A stretch of 64,000 bases of DNA, taken from contig NZ_CP022548.1 in assembly GCF_002776575.1 (NCBI RefSeq), positions 1-64,000 on the forward strand, read 5' to 3'. Every line of letters starts with the position of its first letter. The first letter of the stretch is position 1. Source of the stretch: Sphingorhabdus sp. YGSMI21. Lineage in GTDB: Bacteria > Pseudomonadota > Alphaproteobacteria > Sphingomonadales > Sphingomonadaceae. Positions 25,572 through 35,386 of the stretch are shown here, piece by piece. Under the pieces are notes generated by a model. That model did not search any database and was not told the DNA's origin. It saw only the letters and a list, made by a program, of their open reading frames with translations. The translations under genes were made by a program, and so were the position numbers.

Positions 25572-26530
25572 TCAGGCTTGAACGACCTGCTGGTCGATCA
25601 CACCACATGGGGATGAGCCGTCAATTCCGCGCCCTTCGATGCGAATAGGGTCACCAAAAGACAGGAACGGCGTTGTGGCTAGGCCCTTGTCGCGGATCAC
25701 CTCGATCGCACGAACCTCTGAAATACAGCTTGATCCGACTTCTGTATAGTTTGAATCGGAAACGGTACCCGACTCAATAATCGTTGCCGCTACCAGATCG
25801 CGCGTCAATGCAGCATGAGCAACCAGTCCCTGGAAACCAAAATCCATGGCTGCACCAAAACGTTCACCGTACAAGTCAATTTATAAGTCGTGTCAAACAC
25901 GCCATCTTTCTAGACTTCACCCAGTTCATCGGGTGTCACCGCAAAGGGCACCATCGAACAGGCCGGTTCTGCCTGCACCCAACCAAAGCCGGTTGCCATT
26001 TCTATCGGAGCAATCGCGCGCAAAGAGCAGTCGTTGATTTTGACGATTAGTCTGATGTGTTTCGTTGCGTCCGTAGCGCATGTTCCCATTGGAACATGAT
26101 CTACAATAACACCGAACTCGCCTTCAAAATCAATACCATGTTCGATAGTGGGCAACGACACATCTTCGGTCGGGCCGAAAAACCGATCCGAACACCCTGA
26201 TACATGAGCGGTTTGTCGGTATTGATTGGATCCAGACCAAACGCGACTTGCATAAGGTCTCCATGAGTTGAAAAGGCAGAGCCGTCGAGCCATTGCCAGC
26301 TGCGCGGCATCAGCGCAGCACAGTCGGTGGTCGCAAACTCTTCACCTTCCCCCGAAAAAAGGCGATCAAGTGCTTTGGCAACGCTCGGCTGAACCACTTG
26401 CCAGTCACCGAAAACAGCGAGCAAATTGGTTGCCGGACCATCGACCCGAAAAACAGCGCCTCCTGCATCACCGTCCGCTCGCCCATCATCGCAGCATCTC
26501 CCGCCTCTACAGGAATGCTGAATCGCATCT
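25572..26530 (-). pseudogene. Fumarylacetoacetate hydrolase-family gene, frameshifted
   Basis: Family blocks can be followed in order on the minus strand: VFGDWQVVQPSVAKALDRLF, RSWQWLDGSAFSTHGDLMQ, PTEDVSLPTIEHGIDFEGEF, HIRLIVKINDCSLRAIAP, FGWVQAEPACSMVPFAVTPD, then DFGFQGLVAHAALTRDLVAA and the GSSCISE/FLSFGDPIRIE C-terminus. They occupy three frames with breaks near 26430, 26200 and 25890. The metal-binding Glu-x-Glu (EGEF) is still readable. It was a complete FAA-hydrolase-type gene that has decayed after the att repeats. From 26530 to 26833 I see no gene. Confidence 0.75.
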
Positions 26531-26833
26531 CTACAATGCTGACAAGACCGAGTTTTTCAACACAACCCGCCCTCTTGTCGGTCGGTCGACCACCTCTTCG
26601 GTATTCTTACAAGCAAACACAATCCGCGCTGGGAGATTCTCGGTAGTCTCGGGCGCTATGCCGTCCAACGGCTACATGGCGCAGTGTAGATCATATCCGC
26701 TGTATATAAGGATGAGGATATCTACTCTATCCACGTCGTACATCCCGTTAAGCAACTTCTAGCCGCGGATGACTGCCTGATTTATGCTCCGGCAGGAGTC
26801 GATCGCTAGCAACGCCAATAACTGGCTTATACC

Positions 26834-26868
26834 AAAAAAGGGAGCGAGTGGCCCCAGCCACTCGCTCC
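26834..26868 (-). terminator. Rho-independent terminator of the MarR gene
   Basis: Perfect 12-bp stem, GGAGCGAGTGGC (26841-26852) with 26857-26868, loop CCCA, followed on the minus strand by T6 (26834-26839). It lies about 60 bp after the marR stop. Confidence 0.85.
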
Positions 26869-26925
26869 AGCTGATCCTATGGGAGAGAAGGATCAGAACC
26901 AGTTAGATTTTGGGATCTGACGTGT

Positions 26926-27411
26926 TCAGCACACCCTTAGATTCCCAACCATTTTTTCCATCGCGGTTCGTATGATGGTCAAGTCTGCTTTGGAAATGCC
27001 TTTGAACATCTTCTGATAAACGGCGTTGGCTTCTTTCCGAAGTTCCGGAATAATGTCGATTGCCTTTGGACGCAGGAATATCCGCCAGACACGCCGGTCA
27101 TCTTCTGCGGACCGACGTTCGACAAATTCCAGTTTTTCAAGATGATCAATCGTCAATCCGATCGTAGCTCGTTCCAGTTCTAGGCAAACTGCCAGCTCGG
27201 TTTGCGTCATTCCCTCGGTCTTGATCAGATAGGCCAATGTTCTCCACTGGGTGCGGGACAAGCCGAACTGGGCAATCGATTCATCAAATGACTTGCGCAG
27301 GACTCGCGGTACTTCCTCCAGCAAAAACGCAAACTCATCGGTCTCATTCAGGAAGCCGTCTTGCGCGTTTGCGCTCATTGTAGCTGTTTCGGTTGTCATG
27401 ATAGTGACCAT
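26926..27411 (-). CDS. MarR-family transcriptional regulator
   Basis: A 161-residue winged-helix regulator. The core reads FGLSRTQWRTLAYLIKTEGM, TQTELAVCLELERATIGLTI, then DHLEKLEFVERRSAEDDRRV with the Asp-Arg-Arg wing. MarR proteins often respond to phenolic or hydrophobic ligands and control efflux or catabolic genes, both present downstream in the window. An alternative start is the ATG at 27399 (MTTETATMS). There is no clear Shine-Dalgarno. Its nearest neighbour is the IS200 element, which separates it from the hydrolase genes. Confidence 0.85.
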   Translation of the reverse strand: MVTIMTTETATMSANAQDGFLNETDEFAFLLEEVPRVLRKSFDESIAQFGLSRTQWRTLAYLIKTEGMTQTELAVCLELERATIGLTIDHLEKLEFVERRSAEDDRRVWRIFLRPKAIDIIPELRKEANAVYQKMFKGISKADLTIIRTAMEKMVGNLRVC

Positions 27412-27489
27412 ATCGTAAATTCAATATAATATAAAGCCCTTTACTGCATAAATGCCGTCAAGGCGACACGCTCCCGCGATTACTCCATG

Positions 27490-28055
27490 TAGGTTCACGG
27501 GTTGGGGCTGAAGCCAGCTTTGTTTGGGTTAGTATGCTTGTCGAGATAATTGAGGATCACGTCGTCGGTGATATTGCCTGAGGTGGTCGAGAAATAGCCT
27601 CGTTGCCAGAAGCGCTGGCCCCAGTAGCGTTTGCGGATATGCTCGAACTCCTGCTGTATCTTGCGCGATGAGCGTCCCTTTGCCCGGCGCACGAAGTCGC
27701 TGACTGCAATATGGGGCGGGATCTCGACAAACATATGCACATGATCGCGTGACAGAACGCCATGGATGATCTTCACGCCCAGTTCGCTGCAGACCTGCCG
27801 GATGATCTCCCGCACCCGCAGGCGGACCTCCCCATGCAGCACCTTGAAGCGGTATTTTGGAGTCCGGACAATATGATAATGATGATGAAAAGCCGTGTGG
27901 CTCCCGCATGAATATGGCATGAGCACAACCCTCGAGAAAATGACTTCGTCTGCGAGCGGGTCATTTTCTGGAGGATAGTGCTGAGCAAACAATAACGGCT
28001 GAAGCCTTCTACCAGCTATAAGCTGGTGAGTTTCCTTCAAAGGCGAGACATTAAA
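27490..28055 (-). mobile_element. IS200-group element (IS200/IS605 family)
   Basis: A single-gene HUH element. Upstream of tnpA are a long imperfect inverted repeat (27926-27984) and a short subterminal hairpin ACCAGCTATAAGCTGGT (28012-28028), as expected at the left end. A short hairpin, GCTGGCTTCAGC on the minus strand near 27507-27518, lies at the right end inside the end of the gene. There are no terminal inverted repeats, which is normal for this family. A 149-bp relic of the same left end is found at 52599-52747. Confidence 0.8.
27495..27917 (-). CDS. tnpA: IS200-type Y1 transposase TnpA
   Basis: A 140-residue HUH single-strand transposase. The N-terminus has HYHIVRTPKYRFKVLHGEVR, the HUH motif is DHVHMFVEIPP, and the C-terminal part has GQRFWQRGYFSTTSGNITDD followed by the catalytic tyrosine in NYLDKH. 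The start at 27917 (MPYSCGS) is preceded by GGAGG that lies inside the upstream stem, so translation is likely kept low by structure, as known for IS200. The gene is intact. Confidence 0.85.
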   Translation of the reverse strand, partial: PYSCGSHTAFHHHYHIVRTPKYRFKVLHGEVRLRVREIIRQVCSELGVKIIHGVLSRDHVHMFVEIPPHIAVSDFVRRAKGRSSRKIQQEFEHIRKRYWGQRFWQRGYFSTTSGNITDDVILNYLDKHTNPNKAGFSPNP

Positions 28056-28097
28056 TAACTTTACTGTTTGGGGCGCCGGAAGCTAGGGGGTAGTCCC

Positions 28098-28985
28098 ATG
28101 TATTGCGAAACAGTCAGCATTGAAGGAGCTGGAGGCTTGACCCTCACAGCCGAAGCCAACGGCGAGAGTGGTGCGATGCCCGTCCTGCTCGCTCATGGTG
28201 GTGGGCAAACACGTCGTGCATGGAAGAACGTGGTCGGCGACCTTGCGGAGGCGGGTTTCCACGCAATCGCCATCGACATGCGGGGCCACGGCGACAGCGA
28301 ATGGGCAGCCGATGGCGCTTACGAAACACACGATTTCGCGTCCGATCTGGTCGCCATCGTATCACGGATGGAGCGCAAGCTTGCGCTGGTCGGGGCGTCG
28401 CTGGGCGGAATGGCCGGTATACTCGCCGAAGGGGATTTGGCGCCCGGCAGCTTCGCTTCCCTGACACTTGTCGACATCGCACCGCAGATGGAAGTAAGCG
28501 GGGTCAACCGCATTGTCGGATTTATGGAAGAGCATATCGAAACCGGTTTCGCCTCGCCCGAAGAGGCGTCGGAAGCGATCGCGCGTTATATGCCCCTTCG
28601 ACGCAAGCGGTCGAGCGGCGAAGGGCTGCGTAACTATCTACGACACAAAGCCGATGGGCGGTATTACTGGCATTGGGATCCAGCCTTTATCCTTAGCAGC
28701 AGGACGGTCAGCAAACGCGATGAAGGGCGCCATCAACGCCAATTTGAAGCATTAAGCCAGGCGACCCAGAACCTCACCTTGCCGGTCCATCTCATTCGCG
28801 GCGGTTCGAGCGACCTCGTTTCCGAAGACGCGGTGGAGCATCTACGCGAACTTGCGCCGCATGCGGAATATACCGACATCGCCGGCGCCACTCACATGGT
28901 TGTGGGCGATGCGAACGATTCGTTTTCTCACGCCATTCTCGATTTCCTGAAACGACATCACTCCATGCGGGGGCGAGAAACATGA
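28098..28985 (+). CDS. Alpha/beta-fold hydrolase
   Basis: A 295-residue alpha/beta hydrolase. The oxyanion region is VLLAHGGGQTRRAW, followed by DMRGHGDSEW. The nucleophile is Ser in VGASLGGMAG, the acid is probably Asp in RGGSSDLVSED, and the His is in IAGATHMVVGDAND. The start at 28098 (MYCETVSIEG) follows an AGGGGG ribosome-binding site. It overlaps the thioesterase gene by 4 bp, so the two form a small operon just downstream of IS200. The substrate is not evident; esterase, lactonase or haloperoxidase-like activity all fit. Confidence 0.85.
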   Translation: MYCETVSIEGAGGLTLTAEANGESGAMPVLLAHGGGQTRRAWKNVVGDLAEAGFHAIAIDMRGHGDSEWAADGAYETHDFASDLVAIVSRMERKLALVGASLGGMAGILAEGDLAPGSFASLTLVDIAPQMEVSGVNRIVGFMEEHIETGFASPEEASEAIARYMPLRRKRSSGEGLRNYLRHKADGRYYWHWDPAFILSSRTVSKRDEGRHQRQFEALSQATQNLTLPVHLIRGGSSDLVSEDAVEHLRELAPHAEYTDIAGATHMVVGDANDSFSHAILDFLKRHHSMRGRET

Positions 28986-29404
28986 GCGAGGCGCCAGCGC
29001 GAATAGATCGGGCACGCATAGAGGAAATTCTCCGTATCGCGCCTTTCCATGCGTGGCTCGATCTGAAGGTTAGGTCGCTGACTCCGCAGCGGCTGGAGCT
29101 CGAAATGCCATGGCGCGACGAAATCGTTTCCAATCCTATAATCGGATCGGCCCATGGCGGCGTACTTGCGTCTCTGATCGACCTGACCGGTTTCTACGCC
29201 CTCATTGCACAGGGCACGAAAGTAAAGGCTACTGCCGATCTGCGGGTCGATTATCATCGCCCGGCAACCTCAGGCCCGCTCGTCGCAACCGGTTTGATTG
29301 TGAAAGTCGGTCAGCAAATTTCAGTGGCCGAAACCAGCGTTACCGGGCCGAATGAAAAATTGCTCGCTAGCGGGCGCGGTGCCTATATATGCGGTGACCT
29401 GTAG
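28982..29404 (+). CDS. PaaI-family hotdog thioesterase
   Basis: A 140-residue hotdog-fold protein. The signature is SAHGGVLASLIDLTGFYALI, with a later DLRVDYHRPAT and SVAETSVTG. PaaI-type proteins hydrolyse acyl- or aryl-CoA thioesters. The gene is translationally coupled to the hydrolase (ATGA overlap) and converges with the outer-membrane efflux gene, with 9 bp between stop codons. It fits a role in releasing CoA from dead-end intermediates of the catabolic region. Confidence 0.85.
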   Translation: MSEAPARIDRARIEEILRIAPFHAWLDLKVRSLTPQRLELEMPWRDEIVSNPIIGSAHGGVLASLIDLTGFYALIAQGTKVKATADLRVDYHRPATSGPLVATGLIVKVGQQISVAETSVTGPNEKLLASGRGAYICGDL

Positions 29405-29413
29405 GGTCGGCAT

Positions 29414-30871
29414 CTAGGATGGCGCCTGCCATCCCAGGCCGAGCGATTTTTGCACCGCAATCCACGCAAGAGTAAGGGCAGCTCTGCCCCGGGCCAAGTC
29501 CGTATTGGCCTTCTCCTGCTCGCGCAAAGTCCGGTTGAGATCGATGCGCGAGATCGCCCCCGACTCAAAGCGCTGCCGGTTGAGATCCGCCGATTTATCG
29601 GCATGTCGCTTGACCTGGATCAAAGCCGCCAGCGCAGCGCGCTGCTGCGCGAAACGGGCTAAGGCGCGCTCGGCATCCTGCAAAGCTGCAAGCACGGTCT
29701 GCCGGTAATTTGCAGCAGCCTCGCGGCGAGCCGCACCTGCCCGGTCGATCGACGCGTCGACCCTTCCGAAATCAAGGAAATTCCATTGCAGGCGCGGAAT
29801 CGCAATGGCAGAAAACTCGCCTACGTCGAAGATATCTTCCGGCGAGGTTCCCCCCAGCCCGAGGATGCCCATGAACGAGAGTTTCGGAAACTTCGCAGCC
29901 TCGGCCACACCGACCCGCGCCGTCGCGGCGGCCAAGGTGCGTTCAGCGGCGCGGATATCGGGCCGCCGCGCGATGAGACTAGCGGGATCACCTACCGCCA
30001 CTCTTTCGGGCGGCAGGGGGATCTCGCCAATCGGTGCAACTTCGAGAGAAGGCGCTCCCGGAGCGCGCCCGGTCAGAACGGCGAGCGCATCGAGCAACAC
30101 GGCCTCATCTGCTTCGGCCTCGGCCAGTTGCGACTTGAGCAACTCCAGTTCTGCATTAGCATTTCCGACCGGAAACAGCGGTAGGGTACCTTGCTGATAA
30201 CGCTGATAGGTCAGAACGAGTATCTGCTCCTGCAACTCGCTTTGCAGGCGGTACCGCACGACCCGCTGCTGTGCCTCGCGCAGGTTCACATAGGCGTTGG
30301 CGACGTCTGCAGTTAGCTGGACTCGCGCATCCTCGGCATTCGCTACGGCAGCGGCCAACTGTGCATTGGCTGCCTCGATCCGCCGCCCGGTCCCGCCACC
30401 AAAATCGATCTCCCAATTGGCGTTGAGGCCGGCATTATAAAAACTGATGGTATCGTCTTCCTCTTCTGGCGGCATTCCGGGCGTCCCTGGAGGAAGTGGC
30501 GGACCGCCCTGAATGTCTAAACCCGGCAGACGGCCCTGCACGACCGTTGCTTGGGTGCCAAGCGATGGCAGACGGCCTGCATTTTCCTGCGCGAGGGATG
30601 CGCGGGACTGCGCGATGCGCGCACCCACCGCCTCCAGCGAAGGATTATCGGCGAGCGCCGCCTCGATCAGTCGATCGAGTCCGGGATCGTCGAGTAGAAT
30701 CCACCACTCGGCGAGTTCCGGCACTGTGCTGCTCACTTTGTCGCCGGCCCGGATGAAACCCCCGGCTCCGCCGGCGGCAGCCAACTCGGGCGGCCCCGCA
30801 TAGTCTGGGCCGGCGGTGCATCCTGCCAGAGTGGCGGCAATAAGAAGAAAAGGAATTGATTTTCGGATCAT
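29414..30871 (-). CDS. NodT/OprM-family outer-membrane efflux lipoprotein
   Basis: A 485-residue TolC-like outer-membrane factor. The signal peptide and lipobox are visible in MIRKSIPFLLIAATLAGCTA, with Cys18 the lipidation site. Two OEP repeats follow (SLEAVGARIAQSRASLAQEN and LIARRPDIRAAERTLAAATA), with long coiled-coil stretches. It is the last gene of a three-gene operon, starting 7 bp after the MFS gene. It should form the exit duct for the EmrA/EmrB-like pump. Confidence 0.9.
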   Translation of the reverse strand: MIRKSIPFLLIAATLAGCTAGPDYAGPPELAAAGGAGGFIRAGDKVSSTVPELAEWWILLDDPGLDRLIEAALADNPSLEAVGARIAQSRASLAQENAGRLPSLGTQATVVQGRLPGLDIQGGPPLPPGTPGMPPEEEDDTISFYNAGLNANWEIDFGGGTGRRIEAANAQLAAAVANAEDARVQLTADVANAYVNLREAQQRVVRYRLQSELQEQILVLTYQRYQQGTLPLFPVGNANAELELLKSQLAEAEADEAVLLDALAVLTGRAPGAPSLEVAPIGEIPLPPERVAVGDPASLIARRPDIRAAERTLAAATARVGVAEAAKFPKLSFMGILGLGGTSPEDIFDVGEFSAIAIPRLQWNFLDFGRVDASIDRAGAARREAAANYRQTVLAALQDAERALARFAQQRAALAALIQVKRHADKSADLNRQRFESGAISRIDLNRTLREQEKANTDLARGRAALTLAWIAVQKSLGLGWQAPS

Positions 30872-30878
30872 GTCGGTA

Positions 30879-32450
30879 TCAGTGCATCGAGAGGGAAACG
30901 TTCTTGGGCAGCGGCTTGAGGAACACGACAAGCGGCACCGTTATCACCGTCAACAGACCCATCACGAAGAACACGTCGTTATAGGTCATAACAAAGGCTT
31001 CACGTTGGATGGTCCGGTCCAGCACGGCCATTGCTTCATCCATACCGCCGAAGGTCCGCGCCAGCGAATCCAGGTAGCTCTGCAGCGAGACGCTGTTTGC
31101 ATTCAGAGTTTCTTCCATCCGGCGGCTGTGATGCCAGGTGCGCTGGTCCTGGAACGAGGCGAGGCCCGCTAATGCGAATGACCCCCCCAGATTGCGCGCG
31201 GCATTGAAGATGCCCGAAGCATCGCCGGCTTCGTCCTTCGCCACCGAGGCAACAGTCGCCTGGTTGAGGAACATCATCGCCAGGATCATACCCACCCCGC
31301 GTATTAGCTGGCTTTCGGTAAACACTGCGCCACCGGATTCGGCTGTAAGGCTGGTGCTCACAAAACAGCTAAGGGCCATCAAGAGCATACCAGCCCCTAC
31401 TGCGATGCGGATATCAACGCGACGGATCATGAAGGGTAGAACCGGCATCAACAGGAACGCCGGCACACCCATCCAGAAGATTACCAGCCCGGTCTGGAAG
31501 GCGTTGTAATCAGATATAATCGCCAGGAACTGTGGGATAACGTAGATCGAGCCATACATCACCATCCCCAACGCGAGCGCCATCACAGCGACGCTCCCGA
31601 ATTGCCGACTTAAGAGTAGCCGGAGTTTAAGAACGGGTTTGGAGGCGTACAATTGACCGTAGATGAGGGACGCGAACCCGATTACAGTGATCAGGGTAAG
31701 CCATCGGATGAGAGAGGAATCGAACCATTCCTCGCGGTGGCCTTCCTCCAGCACGACCGTCAGTCCACCAAGCCCGAGAATCATGCCAAGGATACCGGCC
31801 CAGTCTGCCTGGGTCAGATATTCCCAGTTCGGCTTTTCGTGTGGCAAACCTACGAATAGGAGCAAGAGGAGGGTCGCGCAGACCGGGACATTGACAAAGA
31901 AGGCGTAGTGCCAACTAAGATTCTCAGTCAACCATCCGCCGATCAGCGGCCCCATGACCGGACCTAAGACGACGGTCATGCCGAACAGCGCCATACCGAT
32001 GGGTTGCTGGTGGGGAGGCAGCCGCTTCGCCACGATCGTCATCGCAGTCGGAATCAGTACGCCGCCCATAAATCCCTGACCTGTACGACCGATAATCATA
32101 GTCGTCAGATCGGTCGCGATCCCGCATAGTATCGAGAAGCCTGTAAACGCAGTCACGGCGATGATGAGCAGCGTACGCAAGCCAAACAGGCGCTCCAGCC
32201 AGGCGCTGAGCGGGATGACGACAATCTCGGCGACGAGAAAGGAGGTAGCGATCCAGGTGCCCTCGGTACCGGTCGCCCCGATTTCGCCCTGAATGACGGG
32301 AAGCGCGGAATTGACGATTGAGATGTCCAAGGTCGCCAGCATAGCGCCGAGCGCGCCCGCCACCACCGCGACCCAGGCAGTGACGTCGGCATTCTGCGGC
32401 TTGGTTGGAGCACCGGTCGGGCCAGCTTGGGCAGGCGCTGCCTCGGTCAT
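30879..32450 (-). CDS. DHA2-family MFS drug transporter (EmrB-like)
   Basis: A 523-residue transporter with about 14 membrane segments. DHA2 motifs include TLDISIVNSALPVIQGEIGA at the N-terminus, GIATDLTTMIIGRTGQGFMG, then VLGPVMGPLIGGWLTENLSW and HYAFFVNVPVC. It uses the proton gradient to export hydrophobic or aromatic compounds. The ATG overlaps the HlyD-type gene stop by 4 bp. The operon is beside hydrolase and catabolic genes, so it may protect against toxic substrates or intermediates. Confidence 0.9.
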   Translation of the reverse strand: MTEAAPAQAGPTGAPTKPQNADVTAWVAVVAGALGAMLATLDISIVNSALPVIQGEIGATGTEGTWIATSFLVAEIVVIPLSAWLERLFGLRTLLIIAVTAFTGFSILCGIATDLTTMIIGRTGQGFMGGVLIPTAMTIVAKRLPPHQQPIGMALFGMTVVLGPVMGPLIGGWLTENLSWHYAFFVNVPVCATLLLLLFVGLPHEKPNWEYLTQADWAGILGMILGLGGLTVVLEEGHREEWFDSSLIRWLTLITVIGFASLIYGQLYASKPVLKLRLLLSRQFGSVAVMALALGMVMYGSIYVIPQFLAIISDYNAFQTGLVIFWMGVPAFLLMPVLPFMIRRVDIRIAVGAGMLLMALSCFVSTSLTAESGGAVFTESQLIRGVGMILAMMFLNQATVASVAKDEAGDASGIFNAARNLGGSFALAGLASFQDQRTWHHSRRMEETLNANSVSLQSYLDSLARTFGGMDEAMAVLDRTIQREAFVMTYNDVFFVMGLLTVITVPLVVFLKPLPKNVSLSMH

Positions 32451-33586
32451 TCGGCAGCGCTCGAAATCTCTTCGAGTTCGCCGACGGCACCGCGGGTGTC
32501 GATGGTAGCGACGACCGACATGCCGGGCACGAGCAGGCGGCGCACTTCGGGTGCTGCGTCGATGGATATGCGGACCGGGATACGCTGGACGATCTTGGTG
32601 AAGTTCCCGGTCGCGTTTTCTGGTGGCAAAATCGAAAATTCGGCCCCGGTTCCGGGCGAGATGCTGTCCACCGTTCCAGCAATCTTGCCATCTGGCAATG
32701 CATCCACTTCGAGTCTGACCGGCTGACCCGGTCGCACGAGACCGACCTGCGTTTCCTTGAAATTGGCGGTAACGTAGATCTGGCTCACCGGCACCAGAGT
32801 CATGAGCCGCTGGCCGGGCTGGACGAACTGCCCGACCCGGACCGACAGGTCACCAATGCGCCCTGCCCTGCTCGCTTCCAGCCGGGTCGAAGAGACATTG
32901 AGGTCGGCAACATCGAGCTGCGCGCGAGCAGCATCGGCCTGTGCCCGGGTCTGCTCGATCTGCTCAAACAACGTGGCGCGGCGCCCTGTGGCGGCCGCGA
33001 CCGCAGCCTGCGCGGAGGCAAGTTCGGCCCGAGCCTGCTGCGCTTGTGTCACGTACTGGTCGAGTTTTTCGCGCGGTTCCGCCCCGCTGGCGGCGAGCGG
33101 GCGATAGCGGTTCACCTGTTTGTTGGCAAGGTCTAGCGTCGCGCGCGCGACGGCCAATTGCGCGCGCGCCTGGCGGATCGCGGCGTTCTGTTCGCTCACC
33201 TGCGAGCGGATCGTGTCGGCACCGGCCACCGTGGCCGCGATCTGGGCGCGTGCCTGAGCGGCTTGGGCGCGGTAATCACGCAGGTCGAGCTGGACCAGTG
33301 CTTCGCCGCGGGCAACCTGTTGGTTTTCCGAAACCAGCACCGCATCGACGTATCCGGCCACCTTGGAAGAGACCACCACACTGTCCGCTGCAACGTAGGC
33401 ATTGTCGGTTGACTGCATGTATTGCCCGTAGGTAACATAACGATAATACCACCAGGCACCTGCAAGAACGGCCACGATCACCGCCGCGAGGATGAACAGG
33501 CGTAGTTTCCTGTTGGAACGCGATCCCGCAGCCGGTTCATTGTCGCCCTCTACAGCTTCGGAAATATCCTTCATTTGTCCGCTCAC
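32447..33586 (-). CDS. HlyD/EmrA-family periplasmic adaptor
   Basis: A 379-residue membrane-fusion protein. One N-terminal membrane helix (FILAAVIVAVLAGAWWYYRY) is followed by the biotinyl-lipoyl domain (TDNAYVAADSVVVSSKVAGY), a long alanine-rich coiled coil (about 100-230) and the beta-barrel with VGQFVQPGQRLMTLVPVSQI. It is first in the operon. The promoter should lie in 33587-33690, where an inverted repeat TTGGT/ACCAA is found. Confidence 0.9.
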   Translation of the reverse strand: MSGQMKDISEAVEGDNEPAAGSRSNRKLRLFILAAVIVAVLAGAWWYYRYVTYGQYMQSTDNAYVAADSVVVSSKVAGYVDAVLVSENQQVARGEALVQLDLRDYRAQAAQARAQIAATVAGADTIRSQVSEQNAAIRQARAQLAVARATLDLANKQVNRYRPLAASGAEPREKLDQYVTQAQQARAELASAQAAVAAATGRRATLFEQIEQTRAQADAARAQLDVADLNVSSTRLEASRAGRIGDLSVRVGQFVQPGQRLMTLVPVSQIYVTANFKETQVGLVRPGQPVRLEVDALPDGKIAGTVDSISPGTGAEFSILPPENATGNFTKIVQRIPVRISIDAAPEVRRLLVPGMSVVATIDTRGAVGELEEISSAAE

Positions 33587-33661
33587 TCTATCGATCCCGA
33601 TTCATTTAACGGGTGAGTTAGAGATAGCCCTACAGATCGTAAAGCACTTTATTATATTTGT

Positions 33662-33678
33662 TTGGTGTTTCATACCAA
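33662..33678. promoter_or_regulatory. Inverted repeat between efflux operon and divergent gene
   Basis: TTGGT and ACCAA form 5-bp arms around a 7-bp spacer, in the intergenic region between the efflux operon and the divergent small ORF. It is a possible site for a MarR- or TetR-type repressor. The support is weak: arm length and position only. Confidence 0.3.
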
Positions 33679-33696
33679 GTTGGCTAAAGCAATCCC

Positions 33697-33807
33697 ATGG
33701 CCATCTATGAACTCCAAGTGCGCGAATCGAAAGACCGTCGGGAGATAATCACTGACGATGATCGGATATCCAAGAACCTTGAAAAACTCCCGGACGCAAC
33801 GGACTGA
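33697..33807 (+). CDS. 36-residue ORF upstream of the ubiB-like pseudogene
   Basis: ATG 33697 opens MAIYELQVRESKDRREIITD and ends EKLPDATD at a TGA five bases before the ubiB-like start. The protein is short, charged and without a known domain. The close spacing suggests co-transcription with the following gene. It could also be the remnant of a longer gene. Confidence 0.35.
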   Translation: MAIYELQVRESKDRREIITDDDRISKNLEKLPDATD

Positions 33808-33812
33808 GCCAG

Positions 33813-35321
33813 ATGCCCGGAGATTCGGAAAAACTCATAGGCGACCTTTCGCGATTGGCGGAACTCGGTCGAATTTTTGCCCGTCACGGTGCAATGAATC
33901 TGGGTAATGCCCTTGGAATTGCACCTTTTCCGGAAGAAGATGTCAGTCCAGAGCACTTGCGACCGAAATCAATGGTTGCCTTGCTGCGCGATATTGGCCC
34001 GATCGGTGTGAAACTCGGCCAACTTCTCGCAACGCGCGGCGATGTGTTCTCTGACGAGTGGATAGACGCCTTGGCCAGTCTTCAGGACCGGGTCGAGCCC
34101 CTGCCGTTTGACGCGATCGAGCCTGTTCTCGTCGCCAGTTGGGGCGAGAAGTGGGAGGAAGATTTCACGGCATTCGAGCGCGATCCGATGGCCTCCGCCT
34201 CTATCGCCCAAACCTATACGGCAACCTTGCTGAATAGCAGTGACGTGATCGTGAAGGTTCGACGGTCGGGCACTGCGGCCAGACTGGAAGCAGACATGCG
34301 CATACTGGTGCGGCTGGCGAAGCTATCCGAGCGGCGGTCGAGCGACATCGCCCGCTATCGTCCAGTCGAGTTCCTCCAGACCTTCGGCAAGAACCTGGCC
34401 CGCTAGATGGACCTCGCTGCAGAAGCGCGGGCCTGCGAGCGGATCGGCGGCTACCTTGAAACGCTGGGAGCGAAGTCCCCGGCGATACACTGGCATCTCA
34501 CCGGCCTGCGGGTGAATGTGCTGGAACGCCTGTGTTGCATCGACCGGTTGAGATCGCACCGCATCGCAGATCGACCGTGTGGCGGAGAAGGCGCGAAACA
34601 TCGTATTTGCCAAACGCTATGCCGATGCTGTGCTGCGGATGATGATCCTCAATGGCAAATTCCATGGCGACCCCCATCCCGGTAATATTTTCCGGATGGA
34701 TGCTGACCAGGTTGGCTTCATCGATTTCGGCGCGGTCGGTTTTCTCAGCGGAGCGAGTCGGCAGGAAATCGTCCGTCTGATCCTCGCAATCGCCGACGAA
34801 CAGGCGGAGGACGTTGCCGATCTGCTGCTCGACTGGGCCGGCAATCCGGCGGTGGATCGCGACCAGCTCGCCCTCGATCTGGACCATATCATCGAAGAAT
34901 TTCGCGGCACGGTGCTGTCGGGGATCGAATTATCGGCGCTTTTCGACCGGGTTTTCGGCCTTCTGCGCGAATACAGCCTCGTCCTGCCGCCCGATCTTGC
35001 CATCCTGCTGCGCACACTGCTGACGACCGAAGGCCCTGTCCTCGCGTTCGCGCCAGACTACAACATTGCCGAAGAGACCAGACCCATCCTTATTGAACTG
35101 CTGTCGGAACGGTTCTCGTTCGGTGCGACCCGCAGCCAGCTCACCAAGCTGCGCCGCCGACTGTTCGGTCTTTCGGCTTCCCTGCCAGACCTAATCGGCA
35201 ATGCCACCATTATCGCCCGATCTGGCTCGATTCCCGTGACCATCGACCCGACCAGTCGTGGGTGCTGGCAGGGATCACCCTAGCGCTCGCACTGATCGCA
35301 TTGGTCCGGAAATGGAATTGA
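33813..35321 (+). pseudogene. ABC1/UbiB-family kinase-like gene, broken
   Basis: Reads as an AarF/UbiB-type atypical kinase: IGPIGVKLGQLLATRGDVFS (the KxGQ motif), PMASASIAQTY, then later KFHGDPHPGNIFRMDADQVG and FIDFGAVGFLS (catalytic and metal-binding motifs). A TAG at 34404-34406 interrupts after KNLAR. The frame then shifts near 34560, and again near 35255 before the membrane helix VLAGITLALALIALVRKWN, which ends at 35321. A working member would act in ubiquinone synthesis or lipid metabolism. The gene is clearly inactive as a single product. Confidence 0.8.
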
Positions 35322-35386
35322 ACCAGCCGACTGCCCATGTCTTAAAGCCAACACAAATAAGCGAAGATCAAACCGGAGAGAGAAAT

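Noticed and set aside
26268..26762. 164-residue plus-strand frame over the FAH-type remnant
   Set aside because: It is antisense to recognisable FAA-hydrolase blocks and has no family resemblance of its own.
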